Made by a program: the position numbers and the translations under genes. The notes beneath the pieces are model-generated. The model saw only the letters and a program-made list of their open reading frames with translations. It was not told the DNA's origin and made no database searches. A DNA stretch of 8,048 nucleotides from JBOFFI01 sp051657245 (GTDB lineage: Bacteria; Pseudomonadota; Alphaproteobacteria; Holosporales; JBOFFI01), in assembly GCA_051657245.1 (NCBI GenBank), contig JBOFKI010000019.1, positions 1-8,048 of the forward strand, given 5' to 3'. The stretch's first letter is position 1; each line of letters begins with the position of its first letter. Below, one piece after another: positions 1 through 5,370 of the stretch.

Positions 1-331
1 TTATTTCACAACTGCTAAAGTCCAAGGACAAATGGCCCTAAAAGCGATAGCTTTTAACTTACTAAAGGCCACAAATAAGGCTTCTTACGGATAAATGACC
101 TGAATTAGGGGCTCGTTTAGGCAAAAATGACCTAAAAACAGGAGGAAAATTTGAAATTCCTTCCTTTAAAAAACTTAAATATTACATTTTCGGCAGCTCT
201 GTTGGACATTTTATGAATTACGCAATGGCCTTTGTTTGGGATAAGATTGCGCAAAAACTGAGCTGCTTCGGCTTTTCCATATTTTTCAAGAAGCTCAGAG
301 TGTGTCTGGTAAAAGATATTTTCATAGGGTT
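1..331. other. Left-end spacer without an assignable gene
   Basis: No convincing start, ribosome site and family signature come together here. There are small hairpins: a 7-bp stem at 39-45/50-56 with a 4-nt loop, enclosed by a TGGCC/GGCCA pairing at 33-37/67-71. Two leftward reading stretches look more protein-like than the rightward ones: one ending at position 1 (after a stop at 85-87) and one at 132-332, described separately. The rightward reading from 213 runs into the REP element and is not credible. I read this as decayed or intergenic DNA. Confidence 0.5.
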
Positions 332-332
332 G
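132..332 (-). pseudogene. Possible gene remnant cut by a REP element
   Basis: On the minus strand the frame ending in TAG at 132-134 stays open for about 66 codons, up to a stop (TGA, 333-335) inside the REP-like palindrome. Its translation has an ordinary soluble-protein composition, including the segments SELLEKYGKAEAAQFLRNL and HKMSNRAAENVIFKFFK. The only ATG is internal and there is no ribosome site ahead of it, so it does not look like an intact gene. The open frame stops where the repeat begins, which suggests the 5' part was replaced by the repeat. I do not recognise the family. It could equally be a chance open frame; the main support is its composition. Confidence 0.25.
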
Positions 333-358
333 TCATTCCCGCGCAGGCGGGAATCTAG
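332..358 (+). repeat. REP-like palindromic repeat
   Basis: The unit begins GTCATTCCCGC and ends GCGGGAATCTAG. It contains a perfect 8-bp stem, ATTCCCGC (335-342) with GCGGGAAT (347-354), around the 4-nt loop GCAG. This is the form of the widespread bacterial REP/small interspersed repeat whose translations give the well-known spurious SFPRRRESR peptide. A partial inverted copy lies about 55 nt to the right, so the pair could be a two-element REP unit. The role is unknown; such elements often sit in spacers and may end or stabilise transcripts. Confidence 0.7.
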
Positions 359-412
359 ACAATTATCACAATCTGTTGCTTCTGCTGAAGCGTCATTTTG
401 ATAGCTTTCCCC

Positions 413-429
413 CTAGATTCCCGCCTGCG
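413..429 (-). repeat. Partial inverted copy of the REP-like repeat
   Basis: Seventeen bases, CTAGATTCCCGCCTGCG, are the exact reverse complement of the right part of the 332-358 unit. After 429 the match stops: the expected second arm of the stem is replaced by TGTTGTC. With the first copy this makes an inverted pair separated by about 54 nt, so the transcript could form one long hairpin. The half-palindrome suggests an eroded or truncated copy. Confidence 0.6.
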
Positions 430-713
430 TGTTGTCTTTCGGATGCTTATTGTACAGTAAATTCTAATGGAGCCGCGTATTGGAGACATCGTCAACTGAT
501 TCTATTATATGCGTCAAGTAAACTGCATGATAAATCAGACCTCTTATCGCTTTTATGGGCTGATGGGGGCGTCACCAAAGGTTACATCCGGTGCTCAGAC
601 CCTCATGTACCTTAAGTATGACTGAAGGTCTTGCGCGTCTGTTAGTTCCTGTCTCTCAGTCCGCCTCAAACGTGGTTTCGACAAGAGAGAGCCTAATCCT
701 TAAAATTAAAGGC
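430..713. other. Unassigned spacer downstream of mucR
   Basis: About 280 bases lie between the repeat pair and the end of the leftward mucR gene. The rightward frame open from 376 to 615 starts inside the REP spacer, has no ribosome site and gives no family I recognise; the other frames are broken by stops. I see no clear intrinsic terminator for mucR, although a 4-bp CCTT/AAGG stem lies just beyond its stop. No RNA gene is recognised. Confidence 0.5.
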
Positions 714-1193
714 CTACTCTACAAGGTGTAAATCTGGTTTGTTCGCAGATTTTCCACGGCTTCTTCCTAACCCATTGCTTTTTGCCAGACTGCTACGGGT
801 TTTGGCATAATTGGGAGCAACCATCGGATAATCCGCAGGCAGCGACCAACGTTCGCGATATTGTTCTGGGGTCATGTTATAGACAGTTTTCAGATGGCGC
901 TTCAACATTTTGAGACGCTTTCCATCTTCCAAACAGATGATGTAGTCTTCGGTAATAGATTTTTTAATGGAAACAACAGGGTCTGGACGTTCACTTAAAA
1001 AACGATGCTGCCCCCCTAAGTTGGTCAACGTCGTATAAACCTGATTAATAAGTCCAGGAACCTCCCCAGCTTCTAAAATATTATTAGATAAATATGCAGA
1101 GACAACATCGCTGACAAGGTGAAGAACCTCACCTGTAGATGTTTTCGGTAGCGAAAAATCAGAATTTATTTCATGTTCCATCACGTTACCCAT
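714..1193 (-). CDS. mucR: MucR/Ros-family transcriptional regulator, zinc site degenerate
   Basis: A 159-residue protein with the MucR/Ros layout. An N-terminal helical oligomerisation region (about 22-60) contains VSDVVSAYLSNN. A DNA-binding domain (about 80-145) carries GKRLKMLKRHL, then MTPEQYRERWSLPADYPMVA and NYAKTRSSLAKSNGLGR, and a basic tail follows. The classical Ros zinc ligands are Cys-Cys-His-His. Here C87 and H100 are kept, but the second cysteine is D90 and the last histidine is Y105, so zinc is probably weakly bound or absent; zinc-free Ros homologues are known. Family members bind AT-rich DNA, act partly like H-NS, and often regulate themselves; the AT-rich DNA upstream fits this. 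The start is uncertain: Met1 (1193) and Met5 (1181) are both possible and neither has a good Shine-Dalgarno. Confidence 0.9.
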   Translation of the reverse strand: MGNVMEHEINSDFSLPKTSTGEVLHLVSDVVSAYLSNNILEAGEVPGLINQVYTTLTNLGGQHRFLSERPDPVVSIKKSITEDYIICLEDGKRLKMLKRHLKTVYNMTPEQYRERWSLPADYPMVAPNYAKTRSSLAKSNGLGRSRGKSANKPDLHLVE

Positions 1194-1222
1194 ACCATAA
1201 TTAATTGTTTTTCCTACCTATT

Positions 1223-1250
1223 CCTATAAAACGTTTTTTCAGAATTTCAA
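1223..1250 (-). promoter_or_regulatory. Putative mucR promoter
   Basis: Reading leftward, TTGAAA (1245-1250) resembles a -35 box and TATAGG (1223-1228) a -10 box, 16 bases apart, ending about 30 nt before the mucR start. It lies in a strongly AT-rich tract where chance matches are common, so this is only a candidate. Confidence 0.4.
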
Positions 1251-1381
1251 AGAAAAAAAAATTTTTTTTTTATTTTTCTATTTAAAAACAAATTTTTATA
1301 AGAAAAAAATCTGGAAAAATTACAGATTCTATGGGGAAATCCCTTCCCCAGAAAAAATGACCAAGGCTTAAGAATTATCCC

Positions 1382-1410
1382 TTGACGAGAATCTAAGAAC
1401 GTGAAATCTT
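1382..1410 (+). promoter_or_regulatory. Putative promoter for tRNA-Asp
   Basis: TTGACG (1382-1387), preceded by C as in the alphaproteobacterial CTTGAC -35 pattern, is followed after 17 bases by a poor -10 match, AATCTT (1405-1410). The position is right for a start shortly before the tRNA at 1433. The -35 is good and the -10 weak. Confidence 0.4.
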
Positions 1411-1432
1411 TTGAGGCGTAGTTCCCTTTGAG

Positions 1433-1509
<77 letters not shown>

Positions 1510-1524
1510 TCATCTCTGTTTGTC

Positions 1525-1556
1525 GTCTTGTTTTTTGTAAAAAATAAGTCATTTTT
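1525..1556 (+). terminator. Possible AT-rich hairpin terminator after tRNA-Asp
   Basis: GTCTTGTTTTTT (1525-1536) can pair with AAAAAATAAGTC (1539-1550) with one mismatch, and ATTTTT follows. The stem is nearly all A-T, so it is weak for an intrinsic terminator, but the placement 15 nt after the tRNA is suitable. It could instead be a chance feature of AT-rich DNA. Confidence 0.3.
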
Positions 1557-1622
1557 CCCCGCTGTTTTCTTCTTTTTGCCGCGGGTTCCAACTATTGAGA
1601 AGAGTTCATTTTCTTTTTACGT

Positions 1623-1651
1623 TTTTCAGTGTACAAAAAGGAAAATAGTAT
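1623..1651 (+). promoter_or_regulatory. Putative nuo operon promoter
   Basis: TTTTCA (1623-1628) and TAGTAT (1646-1651), 17 bases apart, each match four of six consensus positions. An alternative -10 is TATAAA at 1649-1654. The site lies about 30 nt before nuoA and is the only candidate seen in the 174-base gap between the tRNA and nuoA. Read-through from the tRNA promoter is also possible. Confidence 0.35.
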
Positions 1652-1683
1652 AAACGTATAAGCGACGACGGGGAGGATAAGCA

Positions 1684-2073
1684 ATGTCTGAGTGGTTTAA
1701 TGTTTCCATGCTGACTTTGTTGAAAGAATATTTACCTATCCTGCTTTTTTTTGGGTTATCCTTCTTGATAGGCGGTTTCTTAATAGCCATCTCCCTTATC
1801 AGAGGTGTTCACCGGCCAGATTCTGAAAAACTATCTGTCTATGAATGTGGGTTCCAGGCGTTTGGGGATTCTCGCATGAAATTTGACGTGCGTTTTTACC
1901 TTGTCGCTATTTTATTCATCATTTTTGACCTTGAAGTAGCCTTTCTCTTTCCCTGGGCCATTGCTTTTAAGGGAATCGGCTTTTTTGGGTTTATCTCTAT
2001 GCTTATTTTTTTAGGCATTCTTACCATTGGGTTCGTTTATGAATGGAAGAAAGGCGCGCTTGACTGGGAATGA
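1684..2073 (+). CDS. nuoA: NADH-quinone oxidoreductase subunit A
   Basis: Membrane subunit of complex I, lying beside the quinone channel and helping to couple quinone reduction to proton pumping. The 129 residues match the usual length. Three membrane helices are visible at about 16-39, 70-92 and 99-118. The family signature YECGF (53-57) is followed by DVRFYLVAILFIIFDLEVAFLFPW (68-91, long motif given by position), whose acidic residues D82 and E84 correspond to the conserved Asp/Glu pair shown to matter in E. coli NuoA. The ATG start has an excellent ribosome site, GGGAGG at 1671-1676, 7 nt upstream. It is the first gene of the operon; nuoB follows after 50 nt. Confidence 0.97.
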   Translation: MSEWFNVSMLTLLKEYLPILLFFGLSFLIGGFLIAISLIRGVHRPDSEKLSVYECGFQAFGDSRMKFDVRFYLVAILFIIFDLEVAFLFPWAIAFKGIGFFGFISMLIFLGILTIGFVYEWKKGALDWE

Positions 2074-2123
2074 AATGCGTCTTTTTTTTAAATTTTACTC
2101 TACTCAAAAGGAGTTAGCAGCTC

Positions 2124-2687
2124 ATGCCTAATCTTCAACCCCCTCACCCAGGCCTTGAACGGATTGCCATAGATCCCCATGCCACGCCTGATCAATTGCT
2201 CCAGAGCATGAATGAAAATTTAAGCTCCCGAGGATTTTTGTTGACCCAGGTTGATAAGGTGGTCGCTTGGGCCCAAACTGGCTCTTTGTGGCCCATGACT
2301 TTTGGTCTCGCCTGTTGCGCTGTTGAGATGATGCACACAGCTGCCTCTAGATATGACCTAGATCGATTAGGTCTTGTATTCAGACCCAGTCCGCGGCAAT
2401 CAGATTTGATGATTGTGGCAGGAACTCTCACTCACAAAATGGCACCTGCTTTGAGAAAAGTTTATGATCAAATGGCAGAACCCCGCTGGGTTCTTTCCAT
2501 GGGATCTTGCGCCAACGGAGGGGGATATTATCATTATTCTTACGCAGTAGTGCGCGGGTGTGACCGTATCGTTCCCGTGGATATGTACGTGCCCGGTTGC
2601 CCCCCTACCGCAGAAGCTCTTCTGTATGGCATTATGGAACTTCAACGAAAAATTAAACGAGAAAAAATATACCGTTATGTATCTTGA
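2124..2687 (+). CDS. nuoB: NADH-quinone oxidoreductase subunit B (cluster N2)
   Basis: Carries the [4Fe-4S] cluster N2, the last electron carrier, which passes electrons to quinone at the NuoB-NuoD interface. The 187-residue protein has all four N2 ligands: the tandem cysteines C64-C65 in GLACCAVEMM, C129 in MGSCANGGGYYHYSY and C159 in VPGCPPTAEALL. The RPSPRQSDLMIVAGT stretch (87-101) is also typical. The N-terminal 40 residues are variable, as in the family. The start is set by AAGGAG at 2108-2113, 10 nt before the ATG. The C-terminus is of normal length, so the reading frame that continues past the TGA is not a lost part of NuoB. A 146-nt gap before nuoC is unusually large for this operon. 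Confidence 0.98.
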   Translation: MPNLQPPHPGLERIAIDPHATPDQLLQSMNENLSSRGFLLTQVDKVVAWAQTGSLWPMTFGLACCAVEMMHTAASRYDLDRLGLVFRPSPRQSDLMIVAGTLTHKMAPALRKVYDQMAEPRWVLSMGSCANGGGYYHYSYAVVRGCDRIVPVDMYVPGCPPTAEALLYGIMELQRKIKREKIYRYVS

Positions 2688-2735
2688 AGAAATTTGCAAA
2701 ATGCATATTTTCATCATGGTAAAATAAAATTAAAA

Positions 2736-2831
2736 ATGAGTCAAATTAAGAAAGCTTTAGAGTCTTTTTGGGATGATGCAACAGACGCAATTGAGTTCAT
2801 GATCCAGGTTAAAACAGGAAATGGGAAATAG
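2736..2831 (+). CDS. Possible 31-residue small protein between nuoB and nuoC
   Basis: An ATG-started, 31-codon frame ends in TAG two bases before the nuoC GTG start, an arrangement suited to translational coupling. The peptide starts MSQIKKALESFWDDATDAIE and ends with FMIQVKTGNGK. A short amphipathic, acidic helix is plausible and there is no membrane segment. It is in the same frame as nuoB, and that frame is open from the nuoB stop onward, but NuoB is already full length. There is no clear Shine-Dalgarno ahead of the ATG; the upstream sequence is A/T-rich. I do not recognise the family. It may be a real small gene, a coupling leader for nuoC, or a chance frame in the gap. Confidence 0.4.
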   Translation: MSQIKKALESFWDDATDAIEFMIQVKTGNGK

Positions 2832-2833
2832 TC

Positions 2834-3475
2834 GTGGGAAACCCTAATCTTGAGGCAAGAATTGAGCTTTTAGAGCAGCATCTTCATTCGAATCTGCTGC
2901 ACTGCTCTTTTGAACTGGAAGAACTTAGCCTGTGTATTCAACCCCACGCGCTCACAGACCTCTTGAGCTTTTTGAAAGAGCATGCTGCCCTTTATTTCAC
3001 CCAACTCACGGACATTTGCGGAGTTGACTATCTGTTTATGGGACGTTCCCCTCGGTTTGAAGTCGTCTACCACCTCTTAAGCCTTAAGCATAACACCCGC
3101 CTTCGCATCAAACTGGCTGTGGATGAAGGAGATAGCGTTCCCTCTGCCACGTCTATTTATCCCTGTGCAGGGTGGTTTGAACGAGAGGTGTTTGACCTGT
3201 TCGGAATTCCTTTCTCTGGCCATCCAGATTTGCGTCGCATTTTGACGGATTATGGATTTGAAGGCCATCCTTTACGCAAAGATTTTCCTCTCACAGGCCA
3301 TGTGGAAACAACTTATGACCTCGAACAGAAAAAAGTGGTTTATAAAAAAGTAGAACTTCCCCAAGCTTTTCGCACCTTCGATACCTTAAGTCCCTGGGAG
3401 GGCATGGGACAAATTTTGGAAAGAAAAACAGACGAAGATGCGCCACCCCATCTCCGGAATAAGGGAAAGGTTTAG
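2834..3475 (+). CDS. nuoC: NADH-quinone oxidoreductase subunit C
   Basis: The 30-kDa-type subunit of the connecting arm of complex I. It has no cofactor and packs against NuoD and NuoB. The 213 residues show the family block ERE(116-118)..FDLFGI(120-125)..HPDLRRIL(130-137) and HPLRKDFPLTG (145-155), followed by the usual VVYKKVELPQAFRTFDTLSPWEG tail (residues after about 165). The start is GTG at 2834, with GGGAAA at 2823-2828 as a modest ribosome site. The ATG at 2821 is in another frame and closes after 8 codons. It is separate from nuoD, unlike the fused nuoCD of E. coli. Its stop is 3 nt before the nuoD start, and the small ORF upstream ends 2 nt before this gene. Confidence 0.96.
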   Translation: MGNPNLEARIELLEQHLHSNLLHCSFELEELSLCIQPHALTDLLSFLKEHAALYFTQLTDICGVDYLFMGRSPRFEVVYHLLSLKHNTRLRIKLAVDEGDSVPSATSIYPCAGWFEREVFDLFGIPFSGHPDLRRILTDYGFEGHPLRKDFPLTGHVETTYDLEQKKVVYKKVELPQAFRTFDTLSPWEGMGQILERKTDEDAPPHLRNKGKV

Positions 3476-3478
3476 GCA

Positions 3479-4663
3479 GTGGCTCAGCAAAAAGAAACCA
3501 TTCAAAACTATATGATTAACTTTGGGCCCCAGCACCCTGCTGCCCACGGTGTGCTGCGTCTCATTTTGGAACTTGACGGTGAGATTATCGAGCGATCGGA
3601 TCCCCACATCGGCTTGCTGCACCGGGGAACCGAAAAATTGATTGAGTATAAGACGTACCTTCAAGCCGTGCCTTATTTTGATCGCCTCGATTACGTCTCC
3701 CCCATGTGCCAAGAGCACGCGTTTGCTCTGGCCGTTGAGAAATTGTTAGGCATTGAACCCCCTGAGCGGGGTCAATATATTCGAGTTTTATTTTCAGAGC
3801 TGACGCGGCTTTTAAACCACATCTTAAACATCACCACCATGGCGTTGGATGTGGGTGCCATGACACCACTATTGTGGGGCTTTGAAGAGCGGGAAAAACT
3901 TTTAGAATTTTATGAGCGCGTTTCAGGAGCCCGCTTTCATGCAGCCTATTTCCGGCCAGGTGGTGTTCATTTAGACCTACCAGAGGGTCTGCTGGAGGAT
4001 ATTTCAGCGTTTGTAGAACGCTTCCCTAAGCTGATTGATGATATGGAAGAGCTGCTCACGGAAAATCGCATCTTTAAGCAAAGAACGGTTGATATTGGGG
4101 TTGTTTCCCCTGAACAAGCCCTGGATTGGGGCTTTACAGGACCCGTGCTCCGAGCCTCTGGCATTCCATGGGATCTGCGCCGCTCCCAACCCTATGACGT
4201 TTACGATCGCATGAAATTTCAAGTCCCGGTTGGGAAAAAAGGAGACTGTTACGAGCGCTATTTGGTTCGGATGGAAGAGATGCGCCAAAGCCTCTTGATC
4301 ATCAAACAGTGCATTGAGCAAATGCCAGAAGGTCCTGTCTGCGTTGAGAATCATAAAATATCGCCACCGTCCCGGGCGGATATGAAGCAATCTATGGAAG
4401 CCTTGATCCACCATTTCAAGCTTTATACAGAAGGGTATCACGTACCCGCTGGAGAAACTTATACGGCGGTGGAAGCTCCCAAAGGAGAATTTGGGGTGTA
4501 CCTGATCTCGGATGGGTCCAACAAGCCCTATCGGTGTAAAATTCGAGCCCCAGGGTTTGCGTTTATGGCGGGGTTTGATATGATGGCCCGCGGCCACATG
4601 TTGGCCGACGTTCCCAGTATTATTGGTTCGATGGACATCGTTTTTGGAGAAATCGATCGATGA
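3479..4663 (+). CDS. nuoD: NADH-quinone oxidoreductase subunit D
   Basis: The 49-kDa-type subunit that forms most of the quinone-binding pocket with NuoB. The 394 residues match the stand-alone form. The N-terminal GPQHPAAHGVLR supplies H23, and Y72 in FDRLDYVSPM follows; aligned by eye with Thermus Nqo4 these are the quinone-headgroup His38 and Tyr87. Other typical blocks are HIGLLHRGTEKLIE (43-56), the RASGIPWDLRRSQPYDVYD segment, and the C-terminal DVPSIIGSMDIVFGEIDR. The start is GTG at 3479, with GGGAAAGG just upstream inside the end of nuoC. Its TGA overlaps the nuoE ATG by four bases (ATGA), indicating coupled translation. Confidence 0.98.
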   Translation: MAQQKETIQNYMINFGPQHPAAHGVLRLILELDGEIIERSDPHIGLLHRGTEKLIEYKTYLQAVPYFDRLDYVSPMCQEHAFALAVEKLLGIEPPERGQYIRVLFSELTRLLNHILNITTMALDVGAMTPLLWGFEEREKLLEFYERVSGARFHAAYFRPGGVHLDLPEGLLEDISAFVERFPKLIDDMEELLTENRIFKQRTVDIGVVSPEQALDWGFTGPVLRASGIPWDLRRSQPYDVYDRMKFQVPVGKKGDCYERYLVRMEEMRQSLLIIKQCIEQMPEGPVCVENHKISPPSRADMKQSMEALIHHFKLYTEGYHVPAGETYTAVEAPKGEFGVYLISDGSNKPYRCKIRAPGFAFMAGFDMMARGHMLADVPSIIGSMDIVFGEIDR

Positions 4664-5367
4664 AGATAGCAGACGAATCGCTTCAACCAGAAACCTTTGC
4701 TTTTTCTTCTGAAAATCTGGAAAAAGCAAGAGAGCTTATAGCGCGCTACCCGGAAGGCCGTCAAGCCAGCGCGTTGATCCCTCTTCTTGACCTGGCACAG
4801 CGCCAACACCAGGGGTGGCTACCTCGGGCAGCCATGGAAGCGGTGGCCCAGCTTTTAGCCATGCCCTTTATGCGAGTTTTGGAAGTCGCGACCTTTTATA
4901 CTATGTTTAACCTTCAGCCCGTCGGCAAGCATCTTGTCCAAATTTGCACCACGACACCTTGCTGGCTTCGGGGAAGCGACGCGCTAGTGAAAATATGCCA
5001 CGACTATCTGGGAATCCGAAAAGGAGAAACCACAGAAGACGGCAAGTTTACCCTGGCGGAAGTGGAGTGCCTTGGAGCCTGCGCCAATGCTCCCATGGTT
5101 CAGATTAATGACGATTATTACGAAGACTTAGACCCTGCTTCTTTTGAAGCCGTGCTAGACGCCCTTGGCGGCGGCGCAGTCCTCAAACCAGGGTCTGTGA
5201 AAGGCCGAAGGTCATCCGAGCCTGCAGAGGTGGACACAAAACCTTACACGCTAGAGGTTGTGAACCTTGCAGCTTTAAGCAAACCCTCCGGTGGGGGGAG
5301 CGAGGCAAAAACGGCTTCCCGCTCAAAGCGAAAAGTGATTCCCCTCCCCCAGAAAGAAGGAGACTAG
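4660..5367 (+). CDS. nuoE: NADH-quinone oxidoreductase subunit E (cluster N1a)
   Basis: The 24-kDa-type, thioredoxin-fold subunit of the NADH arm holding the [2Fe-2S] cluster N1a next to the FMN of NuoF. The ligands are all present: C96 and C101 in CTTTPC, and C137 and C141 in ECLGACANAP. An N-terminal helical part (about 19-90) includes EVATFYTMFNLQPVG. The cluster domain ends near residue 170. The remaining roughly 65 residues are a Gly/Ser/Lys-rich tail ending in SRSKRKVIPLPQKEGD. The total of 235 residues is longer than E. coli NuoE (166) but normal for alphaproteobacteria, where such tails are common. The ATG overlaps the nuoD stop and has GGAGA at 4646-4650. The end of the tail also encodes the nuoF ribosome site. 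Confidence 0.96.
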   Translation: MKIADESLQPETFAFSSENLEKARELIARYPEGRQASALIPLLDLAQRQHQGWLPRAAMEAVAQLLAMPFMRVLEVATFYTMFNLQPVGKHLVQICTTTPCWLRGSDALVKICHDYLGIRKGETTEDGKFTLAEVECLGACANAPMVQINDDYYEDLDPASFEAVLDALGGGAVLKPGSVKGRRSSEPAEVDTKPYTLEVVNLAALSKPSGGGSEAKTASRSKRKVIPLPQKEGD

Positions 5368-5370
5368 GCA

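Larger units (their letters stand above)
1194..1432. other. AT-rich spacer between mucR and tRNA-Asp
   Basis: Divergent spacer. At 1250-1277 an A-run meets a long T-run, followed by more A/T tracts to about 1320, which is likely to give curved DNA. Two hairpins sit side by side: AATCTG/CAGATT (1308-1313/1323-1328), and TGGGGAA/TTCCCCA (1332-1338/1344-1350) with a 5-nt loop. Read leftward, the first is followed by a T-run, a weak terminator shape, but no leftward gene lies upstream of it. The tract is a natural candidate for MucR binding, since that family prefers AT-rich DNA. No protein gene is seen. Confidence 0.5.

Noticed and set aside
213..401. Rightward 62-codon frame containing SFPRRRESR
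   Set aside because: That peptide is the translation of the REP-like palindrome; there is no ribosome site, and the opposite strand is the more protein-like one here.
332..429. CRISPR array
   Set aside because: There are only two units, in opposite orientation and one partial, with no regular direct repeats or spacers.
376..615. Rightward 79-codon frame
   Set aside because: It starts inside the REP pair, has no ribosome site and shows no family motif; a chance frame.
2694..2725. Internal promoter ahead of nuoC (TTGCAA ... TAAAAT)
   Set aside because: The two boxes are 20 bases apart and the region is very AT-rich, so the match is not better than chance.
4004..4729. Leftward 241-codon frame opposite nuoD/nuoE
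   Set aside because: It is antisense to nuoD and the start of nuoE, which have full family signatures; a long shadow frame only.
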